Source of the DNA: Candidatus Woesearchaeota archaeon
GTDB lineage: Archaea > Nanobdellota > Nanobdellia > Woesearchaeales > SKIA01
Direction: 5' to 3'
Assembly: GCA_007128245.1 (NCBI GenBank)
Contig: SKXU01000011.1
Location: forward strand, 1-20,714
Length of the DNA: 20,714 nucleotides
Positions within the stretch are counted from its first letter, which is position 1; every line of letters starts with the position of its first letter. The position numbers and the translations under genes were made by a program. Below the pieces are notes generated by a model. The model saw only the letters and a program-made list of their open reading frames with translations, made no database searches and was not told the DNA's origin. Below, in pieces: positions 1 to 7,623 of this stretch.

Positions 1-224
1 CCAGTGAAGGTAAAAAACACTGTTGCGCCCTCACGACGCATCGCCTTAATGACCTCAAGCGCGCGAGCAAGATGAGATGCTTGAAAACCAATAGTTGCGT
101 ACCGCTCCAAAAGAGCAGACGCAGATAAAGGATTGTCAAGAGAGAATCCTTTGATATCAGGATGGTCTTTTAAATCATTGACAGGCGCAGGACGGTGTCC
201 GAGCCGCACAAAATCATCAGTCAT
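1..224 (-). CDS. dys: Deoxyhypusine synthase, N-terminal part (runs off the window)
   Basis: About 74 N-terminal residues are visible, beginning MTDDFVRLGHRPAPVNDL and continuing through IKGFSLDNPLSASALLERY, TIGFQASHLARALEVIKAM and EGATVFFTFTG. This order (IKGFD-like segment, then TGFQA-x-L-x-x-A, then a hydrophobic FxFT strand) is the usual start of archaeal/eukaryotic deoxyhypusine synthase, which transfers the aminobutyl group of spermidine to a lysine of translation factor aIF5A. NAD-binding and catalytic lysine regions lie outside the window. ATG at 224 is preferred over an in-frame ATG at 263 because a TATA box centred near 250 sits about 26 nt upstream, as for other leaderless genes here. 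Transcription is divergent from the gene at 297. Confidence 0.85.
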   Translation of the reverse strand, partial: MTDDFVRLGHRPAPVNDLKDHPDIKGFSLDNPLSASALLERYATIGFQASHLARALEVIKAMRREGATVFFTFT

Positions 225-244
225 CACAAGCGGAAAAACTGGGA

Positions 245-253
245 AATATAAAA
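245..253 (-). promoter_or_regulatory. TATA box for deoxyhypusine synthase
   Basis: On the minus strand this reads TTTTATATT, centred about 26 nt upstream of ATG 224. It argues for a leaderless transcript starting at that ATG rather than at ATG 263. Confidence 0.55.
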
Positions 254-264
254 AAGGTAGCATG

Positions 265-273
265 TTTTTAAAC
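265..273 (+). promoter_or_regulatory. TATA box for the gene at 297
   Basis: TTTTTAAAC centred about 28 nt before ATG 297. Together with the opposite box at 245-253 it makes a compact divergent promoter region of about 70 bp. Confidence 0.55.
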
Positions 274-296
274 AGAATTATTTTTTCCCTCAAACA

Positions 297-806
297 ATGA
301 CAGAAAAAATTTACGCAGTAGCCGCACTCCCAAAAAGAGAGAATCAAGGACAAACACAAGTGCTTCTTGGAAGACTCAAATTCCGAAGACCGGACGGGCG
401 ATTTGCTCCCGTACCAAACCTACTCAGGCACCCAGGAGAATGGCTTGCTCTCGCCACTCAACGCACAGGAAATCTTGAAGATGACGTACGCAGAGCAATA
501 CAAAAAAATATGTTAGGAGGATATAATCCTGAAACCATACAATCAATTTATACATATGAAGACCCAACCAGAGTTGTTGAATACGTAACAATAGACGCAC
601 CGAGCTTACTCCAAGTACGAGAAGAGAGCAAGTATGCACAAGCGAGATGGGACACGCCAACTACGTGGAGAGAGCACATCACTTCTCGAGAAGAGGCACT
701 GCGCATTAATCAGGGACTGAGTATCCTAGCAGAAGTGTATGGTATGCGCGAAGCGCCTGTGCGACAACTTCCTCGAGGAACGCTCGGCGCGCTCAAAAGA
801 CTCTGA
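297..806 (+). CDS. Uncharacterised protein, possible degenerate Nudix fold
   Basis: 169 residues, no signal peptide or membrane segment. I do not firmly recognise the family. The start (MTEKIYAVAALPKR) is a hydrophobic strand, and the middle (residues about 46-72, GEWLALATQRTGNLEDDVRRAIQKNM) has the shape of a Nudix box (G, then an acidic/alanine helix with RxxxxxN) but lacks the REx2EE metal ligands, so hydrolase activity is doubtful. The next gene has a similar layout (strand, RPDGRF/DPPRF-like loop, LA, G-x-E helix, then a W-x-TPxxW/WKTPKEW segment), suggesting tandem paralogs. WDTPTTWREH here matches WKTPKEWLSY there. ATG 297 is placed by a TATA box 28 nt upstream. First gene of the + strand group that leads to the SAH-recycling genes. 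Confidence 0.7.
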   Translation: MTEKIYAVAALPKRENQGQTQVLLGRLKFRRPDGRFAPVPNLLRHPGEWLALATQRTGNLEDDVRRAIQKNMLGGYNPETIQSIYTYEDPTRVVEYVTIDAPSLLQVREESKYAQARWDTPTTWREHITSREEALRINQGLSILAEVYGMREAPVRQLPRGTLGALKRL

Positions 807-815
807 GCAGAAACG

Positions 816-820
816 TATAA
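816..820 (+). promoter_or_regulatory. TATA box for the GTG-start gene at 846
   Basis: TATAA centred 28 nt before GTG 846, in the 39-nt gap after the previous stop. It supports GTG as a leaderless start. Confidence 0.5.
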
Positions 821-845
821 GAGCAAGAGAACACTACCACTAGTT

Positions 846-1370
846 GTGCAGAGAGAAATAGCGGCAGTTGTGCCGGTTCGAGGACGAACACACCAAGAAA
901 TATATTTGGTGCAAAAAGAGTTTGTGAGAGGAGACCCTCCACGATTCGTGGCACGCGGAGGACAATTCTTAGCAATCGGCACAGAGATGCAAACAGGAGA
1001 ATCTTTAGAAGCAGCCGCTTGGAGAGCGATTCGAGAAAAAACTACTAACACACGACATGGACAACCACTCGTGAGGTCTCACAGGAATTGGTGTAGAGGA
1101 CCAGATGAAGTTATCAACATCAATTATTTTCTTCTCGCAACAGAGAGCATAACGCTTCAGACAGGAAAAGGATACCTACAAGGAATGTGGAAGACGCCAA
1201 AAGAGTGGCTGAGTTATTTGACCGGAACAATACACACCGAAGCATTCGGACGCCAAATACGTTACCTCCAAGAAAAACACCAAATTACCTACCCCATAGG
1301 GTTATACACGACAAGCACTGAAGCATTCCTGCGCGAGCGCGTACGTAATCAAAAGAGGAGGTTACGATGA
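846..1370 (+). CDS. Nudix-like protein, second of a tandem pair
   Basis: 174 residues from a GTG start placed by TATAA at 816. Residues about 35-65 (RFVARGGQFLAIGTEMQTGESLEAAAWRAIREKT) resemble a Nudix box: G at the head, E-S, then A-x-R-x-IREKT where a canonical box has REx2EE. One of the usual glutamates is kept and others are missing, so activity is uncertain. Later segments include a hydrophobic strand (NINYFLLATESI) and WKTPKEWLSYLTG, which parallels the upstream gene. Its stop overlaps the ATG of the adenosine-kinase-like gene (ATGA), so the two are translationally coupled; a role in nucleotide or nucleoside clean-up is conceivable but inferred only from position. Confidence 0.7.
   Translation: MQREIAAVVPVRGRTHQEIYLVQKEFVRGDPPRFVARGGQFLAIGTEMQTGESLEAAAWRAIREKTTNTRHGQPLVRSHRNWCRGPDEVININYFLLATESITLQTGKGYLQGMWKTPKEWLSYLTGTIHTEAFGRQIRYLQEKHQITYPIGLYTTSTEAFLRERVRNQKRRLR
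1357..1361 (+). promoter_or_regulatory. Shine-Dalgarno site of the pfkB-family gene
   Basis: GGAGG inside GAGGAGGT, five nt before ATG 1367. An internal gene of the operon carries a strong ribosome site, whereas promoter-proximal genes look leaderless. Confidence 0.75.
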
Positions 1371-2362
1371 AGCACTATGATGTGTGCGCAATGGGCAACC
1401 CACTCCTAGATATCGTTGTCCACGTCGAAGACGACTTTCTACACGCGCTCGGGATTCGCAAAGCAGAAATGCGTCTTGTGAGCAAGGATGAGAGTGCACG
1501 CATACTAGGACTTCTTCACGGCAAACCCTTTCTCGTGGATGCAGGAGGGGGAGCGGCGAACACTGTCGCAGGACTAGGGCTCTTAGGAGGAGTAGGCGCA
1601 TTCATGGGCATGGTGGGAGAAGATGAGAATGCACAAACGTACGAGCAAGGACTCAAGAAAAGCAGAGTCGACCCTCATCTCGTGCGAGGAACACAACCTA
1701 CGGGATACGCAATTACATTCATCACACCTGACGGTGAGCGCACCTTTGCCACCTACCTCGGATCAGCACTCGGCTTTCGCGAGGAGCACCTCAACCCAAC
1801 AAACATTCAGCACAGTGCAATACTCCATATAGAAGGATATCAACTCGAAGGAGAGCAAACACGAGCGGCTGAGAAAGCAATGCAGATCGCAAAAAAACAC
1901 CGACGACAAGTAGCGATAAGTCTTGCAGACACACACCTCATCCACCGCACACACAAACACATGAGACGCGTCGTGGAAGAGTATGCAGATATCGTGTTTC
2001 TTAACGAGCAAGAAGCGCAAGCATTCACACGCAAAACCAGCGAAGACGCCCTTTCAGAACTCGCAAGAATGGTACGCAACGTAGCCATTACACGAGGAGA
2101 CAAAGGAAGCACACTCATCATAGAAAAGAGAAGAGTCGAAATCCCAGCAGTTGCTGTGCACGTCGAAAATACGAACGGCGCAGGAGACATGTACGCTGCA
2201 GGAATGCTGTACGCACTGCTGCGCTCAAACAACCCAGAAACCATCGGAAATATTGCAAGCTGGGCAGCAGCGCAAGTCGTGAGCAGCCCTGTTGCTCGCG
2301 CACAACGAGATTTACGACAAGAAGCAAAAGAGCTCTTTAAGCAAAGCGATATAAACACCTAA
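1367..2362 (+). CDS. PfkB-family kinase, adenosine-kinase-like
   Basis: 331 residues of the ribokinase/PfkB fold. It begins YDVCAMGNPLLDIVVHV (substrate-binding strand), has the GGGAANTVAGLGLLGG motif near residues 60-75 and the second signature NTNGAGDMYAAGML with the likely catalytic base Asp274 in GAGD. The N-terminal layout (DDFLHALGIRKAEMRLV, then TPDGERTFATYLGSA) resembles the adenosine-kinase branch rather than sugar kinases. The reaction would be phosphorylation of adenosine to AMP with ATP, in the cytoplasm. This fits the next gene, S-adenosylhomocysteinase, whose product adenosine must be removed to pull the reversible reaction forward. Substrate is inferred from family shape plus context; another nucleoside or sugar is possible. 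Confidence 0.85.
   Translation: MKHYDVCAMGNPLLDIVVHVEDDFLHALGIRKAEMRLVSKDESARILGLLHGKPFLVDAGGGAANTVAGLGLLGGVGAFMGMVGEDENAQTYEQGLKKSRVDPHLVRGTQPTGYAITFITPDGERTFATYLGSALGFREEHLNPTNIQHSAILHIEGYQLEGEQTRAAEKAMQIAKKHRRQVAISLADTHLIHRTHKHMRRVVEEYADIVFLNEQEAQAFTRKTSEDALSELARMVRNVAITRGDKGSTLIIEKRRVEIPAVAVHVENTNGAGDMYAAGMLYALLRSNNPETIGNIASWAAAQVVSSPVARAQRDLRQEAKELFKQSDINT
2348..2355 (+). promoter_or_regulatory. TATA box for S-adenosylhomocysteinase
   Basis: GATATAAA centred about 26 nt before ATG 2378, lying inside the last codons of the kinase gene. It suggests the hydrolase has its own leaderless transcript besides read-through. Confidence 0.5.
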
Positions 2363-2377
2363 GCAACCCAACAATGC

Positions 2378-3778
2378 ATGGATGAGACATACAAAGTAAA
2401 AGATCTCTCGCTCGCAGAGTTTGGAAGAAAAGAAATTACCATCGCAGAAAAAGAAATGCCAGGCCTTATGGCACTGCGGAAAAAATACGCGCAGACACAA
2501 CCCCTGAAAGGAGCAAAGATCACGGGCAGTCTGCACATGACCATCCAGACAGCAGTCCTTATTGAAACCCTTGCAGCACTCGGAGCAGAAGTGAGATGGG
2601 CATCATGTAACATCTTCTCAACACAAGATCACGCAGCAGCAGCGATTGCACAAGCAGGCATACCTGTGTTTGCGTGGAAAGGAATGAACCTTGAAGAATA
2701 CTGGTGGTGCACTGAGCGAGCACTCGACTTTAACGGACGAGGACCAGACCTAATCGTTGATGACGGAGGAGACGCAACACTTCTTATTCACAAAGGAGTC
2801 GAGGCAGAAAAAGACCCATCCATCCTCAAGCAAGATTACTCAGGAGAAGGAGAAGACTTCCGAGAACTCATGGCACTACTTAAGAGAACAGTAACGCCAG
2901 GAAGTACTCGCTGGACTGACGTAGCACACGCAATCAAAGGAGTATCAGAAGAAACCACGACAGGAGTGCATCGCCTCTACAAAATGCACAGCCAAGGAAA
3001 GCTTCTGTTCCCCGCAATAAACGTGAACGATTCCGTGACAAAAAGTAAGTTTGACAACATCTACGGATGCAGACACTCAGTCATTGACGGACTCAACAGA
3101 GCGACTGACGTGATGATCAGCGGAAAAATGGCAGTGGTCTGTGGATTTGGAGAAGTGGGAAAAGGATGCGCACAAGCCCTTCGCGGACAAGGAGCGCGCG
3201 TTGTCGTAACAGAAGTAGATCCTATCTGTGCGCTCCAAGCAGCGATGGAAGGATACCGCGTGGCTCAACTCGAAGATGTACTCTCAGAAGCAGATATCTT
3301 TGTGACAGCAACAGGAAACCGTGACGTCATCACTCTTGATCACCTAGAAGGCATGAAAGACATGGCAATCGTGTGTAATATCGGACACTTTGATAATGAG
3401 ATTCAATTCGAGCGGCTCGAGAGAAGCTCTGCGAAACGAGACACGATAAAACCACAAGTGGACAAGTACACCTTTGATGACGGCCACAGCATTATTTTGC
3501 TCGCAGAAGGACGACTCATGAACCTTGGATGCGCGACAGGACACCCATCATTTGTAATGAGCGCAAGCTTCTCTAACCAAGTACTCGCACAACTAGCCCT
3601 GTGGGAAAACCAGCATGAAGTGGGAGTGACGGTGCTACCAAAAGAACTGGATGAAGAAGTAGCCCGCCTACACCTTGAACACGTAGGAGCACGACTGACA
3701 ACACTCACACAAGAACAAGCAGAATATATTGACGTCACACCACAAGGTCCATTTAAACCTGAATGGTATCGGTACTGA
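2378..3778 (+). CDS. ahcY: S-adenosylhomocysteinase
   Basis: 466 residues. Catalyses reversible hydrolysis of S-adenosylhomocysteine to adenosine and homocysteine using bound NAD, relieving product inhibition of methyltransferases. Visible landmarks: GSLHMTIQTAVLIETL (50-65), SCNIFSTQDHAAAAI (76-90), DDGGDAT (128-133), FPAINVNDSVTKSKFDN with the conserved Lys/Asp (211-227), the NAD-binding GFGEVGKG (256-263), NIGHFDNEI, and the C-terminal PFKPEWYRY typical of the family. An insertion at about residues 143-178 gives the long bacterial-type architecture; many archaeal homologs are shorter (about 400-425), so acquisition from bacteria is plausible. It follows the adenosine-kinase-like gene by 15 nt. 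Confidence 0.97.
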   Translation: MDETYKVKDLSLAEFGRKEITIAEKEMPGLMALRKKYAQTQPLKGAKITGSLHMTIQTAVLIETLAALGAEVRWASCNIFSTQDHAAAAIAQAGIPVFAWKGMNLEEYWWCTERALDFNGRGPDLIVDDGGDATLLIHKGVEAEKDPSILKQDYSGEGEDFRELMALLKRTVTPGSTRWTDVAHAIKGVSEETTTGVHRLYKMHSQGKLLFPAINVNDSVTKSKFDNIYGCRHSVIDGLNRATDVMISGKMAVVCGFGEVGKGCAQALRGQGARVVVTEVDPICALQAAMEGYRVAQLEDVLSEADIFVTATGNRDVITLDHLEGMKDMAIVCNIGHFDNEIQFERLERSSAKRDTIKPQVDKYTFDDGHSIILLAEGRLMNLGCATGHPSFVMSASFSNQVLAQLALWENQHEVGVTVLPKELDEEVARLHLEHVGARLTTLTQEQAEYIDVTPQGPFKPEWYRY

Positions 3779-3905
3779 GTGTTCGGCTCTCAGAACTCAG
3801 CGTACAGTGAAGTAATATCTTAGAAACCAAATCCGAACTCAGTCCATGGGCTTTTGATTAGGCCTCAGATAAAGTAAGTAACGACAACTGAGCACGAACC
3901 TACGT

Positions 3906-4670
3906 TTAATCGTTTTCTACGCGAGGAGCAAGAATAAACGCGAGCTTTACTTTGTTTAACACCTTGTATTCAAGGCGCAAGGGGTGGTCGGTGCGGAATT
4001 GGAGCGTTACTTTGTCAGCAAGCTTTGCTCCTTGAACCATTTTTTTGAGGTATTCAATGCTGTAGCGCGCCTTTACTGGTTGCTCAACAGGATTTCCGCC
4101 AATTGATTCCTCAATCACAATTTTGGTATCAGGATCTTGTGGGATATCAATATGTGCTTTCGACAAGTCTCCCTCAGCGTGAATTGCGAGATTCTTATCT
4201 TCAGCAATAAACGCAACGCTTTCAGCCACGATATCAGCGTCATCGATAGCGTCACCAAGCTGAGCGCTCGTAGTCGTAATCGTCGCTGCGTACTCAACTT
4301 TTGGTACTTGACGCTTTCCATCATCAATATCAATGAGCGGCAAGTGAAAGGTTCTCGTAGATGCTCCTTTTAGCGTGATTTTCAGTTTGTTATCAACAGT
4401 CTCAAGAACAACGCTGTCAGTAGCTCCTGCACGCCTGAGAACTTGCTTAAGGTTCATCAAATTCAAAGAGATGTCCTCATCTCCAGTCGTGTCGTATTCT
4501 GAGAATGCAGATGAGAGAAGGGTGAAATCAACCATAGCAACTGTTGCAGGGTCAAGCGCGATGAGCGTTACACCATCCGAGGTGACGGAAAAACGAGCCT
4601 CCGTGACAAGTTCAGAAATAATCGCTACAGCATCTTTGAGCAGCTTTGCATCGGCTAGTGTGAGTTTCAT
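3906..4670 (-). CDS. pcn: DNA polymerase sliding clamp PCNA
   Basis: 254 residues from ATG 4670 (MKLTLADAKLLKDAVAIISELV). PCNA forms a ring around DNA and tethers polymerases, FEN1, ligase and other replication proteins. Diagnostic features are the N-terminal helix with LLKDAVAIISELVTEARF, the strand VTLIALDPATVAMVDFTLLSSAFSEY, a central LKQVLRRAGATDSVVLE, and the end KVKLAFILAPRVEND. The reading frame continues to a TTG at 4682, but a TATA box (TTTAAATA, 4693-4700) centred about 26 nt before ATG 4670 favours the ATG and a leaderless mRNA. It lies downstream of RNase J on the same strand with a 53-nt gap containing this promoter. The 127-nt gap to ahcY is convergent and I see no gene in it. 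Confidence 0.97.
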   Translation of the reverse strand: MKLTLADAKLLKDAVAIISELVTEARFSVTSDGVTLIALDPATVAMVDFTLLSSAFSEYDTTGDEDISLNLMNLKQVLRRAGATDSVVLETVDNKLKITLKGASTRTFHLPLIDIDDGKRQVPKVEYAATITTTSAQLGDAIDDADIVAESVAFIAEDKNLAIHAEGDLSKAHIDIPQDPDTKIVIEESIGGNPVEQPVKARYSIEYLKKMVQGAKLADKVTLQFRTDHPLRLEYKVLNKVKLAFILAPRVEND

Positions 4671-4692
4671 AGGGATAGCCAAACCACAGAGC

Positions 4693-4700
4693 TATTTAAA
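4693..4700 (-). promoter_or_regulatory. TATA box for PCNA
   Basis: TTTAAATA centred about 26 nt upstream of ATG 4670; it decides the start in favour of that ATG over TTG 4682. Confidence 0.6.
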
Positions 4701-4735
4701 CATTGTGCCTGTATGGTCTTTACACAGTGAAAACA

Positions 4736-6064
4736 CTAGGGCTTGAGCACAATACGATCGCCCTCGCGCAAACTATGGATCCTCTCAGGCTTAACTCCCG
4801 CCTCTCGCGCAATATCAACATAGGCAGAGGTCATTTCGGGCGAGCCGTGATTAGGGATGAGATGCTTTGCGCCAAGCGTTAACATCAGCCAACGCAGGTC
4901 TTCTTTGCTTGCGTGACCGGACACGTGAACCCCGTCAAAAATACGTACTTGCTGCGAACGTAATTTGCGAGTTAACTCCTCTCGATTAGCAATAATCAAC
5001 GGCATAGGAATGACGTTGCTTGAAAAGACGACGACGTCTCCAGGCCTAAATTTGAACGGGTAGGCGCCGTCTGCGAGCTTTGAAAGAGCTGCTTTGGGTT
5101 CGCCCATATGGCCTGTACACACAATAAGGAACTTCGACAAATCCTTTTGTTGCTTGAAAAATTTTCGTATCTGCGAGCCGTACTTGAGAATTTGCACGTG
5201 TCGAGGCACAGAGAGAATATTTGCCTCTTCTGCGGCTGTTAAGTATTTCGCCATTGAGCGCCCAAGAAACACTACTTCTCTGCCGAGTGCTTTACCCATA
5301 TCCATGATGCTTGACAGACGAGCTATGTGACTTGAAAAGGTGCTCACAAAAACCGCTCTGCCTTCAAAGTTTTCTTCGAGAAGTACTTCTTCTAACATCT
5401 TTCGCGCAACACTCTCAGAAGGAGTTTTTGTTTGATGTGGCGCATACAGACACTCCCCAACGTGTGCAAGCACTTTTCCTGACAACTTCTTAATTGACTC
5501 AAAATCAGGTGGTTGACCGAGCGTAGGATGTCTATCTATCTTGAAATCGTTATCGACAACAACAGCACCATGCGGCGTGTGGAGAACCACCATTTTACAA
5601 TCAACCGTGCTGTGTGTCATATGAATAAGTTCCAGTTTCACCGCGTCTGTGAGCTGCACAGGCTTCGTAACCTTCACCAATCGGTTCTCCAGAGAGATAT
5701 TTTTATCCTCAATCAATTGCTTGAGTAGCGCTATTGTGAATGGAGACGCGTAAATAGGGCAATCAAAGATTTCTGCGAGGTACGGCACCGCACCTATATG
5801 ATCTAGGTGCGCATGAGTCAAAATAATAGCTCGGACATCTTTTTTCCAGTCTTTAATACTCGTCCAGTCAGGGATTGCGCCTGCTTTTCTTAATCCTCTT
5901 CGGGAGGTCGTAGTAATATCTTCTTCTTCGTCTTCAGTGTATTTGATGTACTGATCAAGGTGTAATCCTAAATCCACAATAAATACATCATCATCAACTT
6001 TAATTGCAGTACATTGTCTGCCAACTTCGTTATATCCGCCTACGGCGGTCAATTCTACTGTCAT
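4736..6064 (-). CDS. rnj: Archaeal RNase J (MBL/beta-CASP ribonuclease)
   Basis: 442 residues from ATG 6064 (MTVELTAVGGYNEVGRQ). RNase J is a zinc-dependent 5'-to-3' exonuclease/endonuclease for RNA decay. The metallo-beta-lactamase signature HAHLDH is at residues 84-89 within ILTHAHLDHIGAVPYL. Downstream are the HSTVDCKMVVLHTPHGAVVV strand with D-F-K-I-D, the beta-CASP core (FSSHIARLSSIMDMGKALGREVVFLGRSM, then VCTGHMGEPKAALSKLADG), SGHAS, and LIPNHGSPEM near the end. The length fits archaeal RNase J. An in-frame TTG at 6079 is unlikely to be used; a weak TATA-like TTCAAATA at 6092-6099 precedes the ATG. Its upstream side is the palindromic repeat array, so any factor binding there could influence this gene. 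Confidence 0.93.
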   Translation of the reverse strand: MTVELTAVGGYNEVGRQCTAIKVDDDVFIVDLGLHLDQYIKYTEDEEEDITTTSRRGLRKAGAIPDWTSIKDWKKDVRAIILTHAHLDHIGAVPYLAEIFDCPIYASPFTIALLKQLIEDKNISLENRLVKVTKPVQLTDAVKLELIHMTHSTVDCKMVVLHTPHGAVVVDNDFKIDRHPTLGQPPDFESIKKLSGKVLAHVGECLYAPHQTKTPSESVARKMLEEVLLEENFEGRAVFVSTFSSHIARLSSIMDMGKALGREVVFLGRSMAKYLTAAEEANILSVPRHVQILKYGSQIRKFFKQQKDLSKFLIVCTGHMGEPKAALSKLADGAYPFKFRPGDVVVFSSNVIPMPLIIANREELTRKLRSQQVRIFDGVHVSGHASKEDLRWLMLTLGAKHLIPNHGSPEMTSAYVDIAREAGVKPERIHSLREGDRIVLKP

Positions 6065-6131
6065 CGTTCTAGCAAGCAAGAGCAGGTGCTCGTATTTGAA
6101 CTTTGCGCATGCACCACATACATCAGTCCCA

Positions 6132-6233
6132 ATTCACGTGAATTCAACGAGCACACACCTTCAAACACCACAATTACGTCCCAAAACCACAAAAACACAA
6201 TAAAACACTCATCACACGAATTCAACGAACACA
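6132..6233. repeat. 102-bp direct duplication, copy 1
   Basis: Contains one full motif, the 62-nt A/C-rich spacer and one short motif. It matches 6404-6505 base for base except A6229 versus G6501, at an offset of exactly 272. The only spacer in the array that is duplicated almost intact, so this is the most recent expansion step. Confidence 0.95.
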
Positions 6234-6403
6234 GAGGCTGTAAACACATAATTGAGTGAGCACAGCTCTTTTTGTTTTCCATAGCGCAAATAATTTATTT
6301 GAGGGAAAAATACACTATCTGCGCAAACTTATGACAATAAGGAGCTAAAAAGACCTACAATAAGCGCTCTGCACAAGAAAATCAGACGGATTTAAGTAAG
6401 CTT

Positions 6404-6505
6404 ATTCACGTGAATTCAACGAGCACACACCTTCAAACACCACAATTACGTCCCAAAACCACAAAAACACAATAAAACACTCATCACACGAATTCAACGA
6501 GCACA
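6404..6505. repeat. 102-bp direct duplication, copy 2
   Basis: Second copy of the 6132-6233 block with a single substitution. The flanking sequences on both sides are unrelated to those of copy 1, so either the duplicated unit was only this block or the flanks diverged quickly. Confidence 0.95.
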
Positions 6506-6565
6506 AGCACCCTACGCAGTGTTTTCAAAAAATCATAAATTTTCGAAAGCAACAATCATCTACTT

Positions 6566-6587
6566 CTTTTCTATATTGATAATTATG
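6566..6587. repeat. Internal conserved element of the array, copy 1
   Basis: CTTTTCTATATTGATAATTA inside a long spacer. It matches 7081-7102 (TTCTATACTGATAAT core) at about 17 of 22 positions by eye, at an offset of exactly 515, so it occupies the same place in two higher-order units while surrounding spacer sequence has diverged. Confidence 0.6.
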
Positions 6588-7080
6588 TAATTCTTGCAAT
6601 ACGTGCATAAACAACGCAAAATGCCCGATCACCCCATACCACGAACACAAAAAAATAAAAAAAACACGCAAAACTGATTCACGTGAATTCAACGAGCACA
6701 AGCCCTTAAAACACAATATCGCCCAACAATTGTGCAAAATCAAAGCCCTCAAACCACTGAATTCAACGAGCACAGCAGTTATACTTCTGAAAACCATCTA
6801 CAAAATCATCATTTTCCATAAAATTCCGAATTTTTCCTCAAAATCAAGACATAACACAAAACAAATGATCTAAAATGAGGCGTTTTCGCTCTAAAAAAGA
6901 GTCTTTTTTTACAAGCCAATTCACGTGAATTCAACGAGCACAAGCGCCTAAACCCTAAAATCGCATCTCAAACTGCACAAAATACAAAAAATACCGAATC
7001 ACGTGAATTCTAAGAGTAGACGCCTTGTGAAGCGAGAATTAGTTATTTCGTTCTCCGCACCACGCCGAGCCTAAATAATT

Positions 7081-7102
7081 ATCTTCTATACTGATAATAA
7101 TA
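7081..7102. repeat. Internal conserved element of the array, copy 2
   Basis: Counterpart of 6566-6587 in the next 515-bp unit, sharing CTATA-C/T-TGATAAT. A related string, with four extra bases, lies upstream of gyrA near 19980. Confidence 0.55.
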
Positions 7103-7623
7103 AAATCACTCGCACTCCAAAGAAACAACAGGAAAAAAACCTCATACAACCTTAACAAAGACCCTCTGGGCCACATAAATACAAAAATCTCATTCACGTG
7201 AATTCAACGAGCACAGAGCTTCAAACACGTGATTTGACAAAAATATTAGACATATTCTCTCTCTGAAGTGCCTGAATTCAACGAGCACAGGCATTCAGAA
7301 AACAAAAAACAACAAAAAACCCCTCTCAAAGAGTAAAAAACAGCAGTTCTCCACCATGTAATCCTAAACTAATCTCAACACAACCCCGAACACAGATCAA
7401 AACAGTAGGAAAGAACAGATTCCCAACAACCTAATTCACGTGAATTCAACGTGTACAGGCCTTATATCTTAAAAATACCTCGTTCTCACAGCTGAGAACA
7501 CGCAACAGTACCTATGCAACAAAAATAGTGAATTCGATGTGTAGAGGTCTTTAAAATGAATAATTCGATAGCGATTGCTGAAATACTTGCCTCTCAGCAT
7601 CTCTCCTCGAAGAATTCAACAAA

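Larger units (their letters stand above)
6132..7620. repeat. Long-period palindromic repeat array (1.5 kb, gene-free)
   Basis: The whole gap between RNase J and tRNA-Leu holds a repeated motif, always in the same orientation. The full form is TTCACGTGAATTC followed by AACGAGCACA, made of the 10-bp palindrome TTCACGTGAA overlapping GAATTC plus an asymmetric tail. Full copies start (at the A before TTC) at 6132, 6404, 6677, 6919, 6997 (variant tail), 7192 and 7434 (variant tail). Short copies (GAATTC plus tail) start at 6218, 6490, 6759, 7274, and degenerate ones at 7530 and 7612. Several copies continue into a loose AGCnCTTnAAAC extension. Intervals between GAATTC cores run 78, 194, 78, 195, 74, 168, 78, 195, 74, 168, 88, 82. 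Spacers are A/C-rich on this strand and mostly unlike each other. No coding signal, TATA-start pair or RNA gene is evident; one CTCT/AGAG hairpin followed by T7 lies at 6889-6910. A protein-binding site array (origin, centromere, condensation site) is the most likely class; the function is unknown. Confidence 0.9.

Noticed and set aside
3779..3905. Small RNA between ahcY and PCNA (repeated CTCAG strings)
   Set aside because: No consistent stem, promoter or box motif; it is a short convergent gap.
6061..6797. Minus-strand open frames with recurring CSLNSRE-like peptides in the repeat array
   Set aside because: The recurring peptide is just the DNA motif read in one frame; the frames are short, low-complexity, and lack credible starts or ribosome sites.
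6132..7620. CRISPR array
   Set aside because: Intervals alternate between about 78 and about 170-195 with a strict 515-bp super-period, one spacer is duplicated, the motif includes a short palindrome and variable tails, and no cas genes are nearby.
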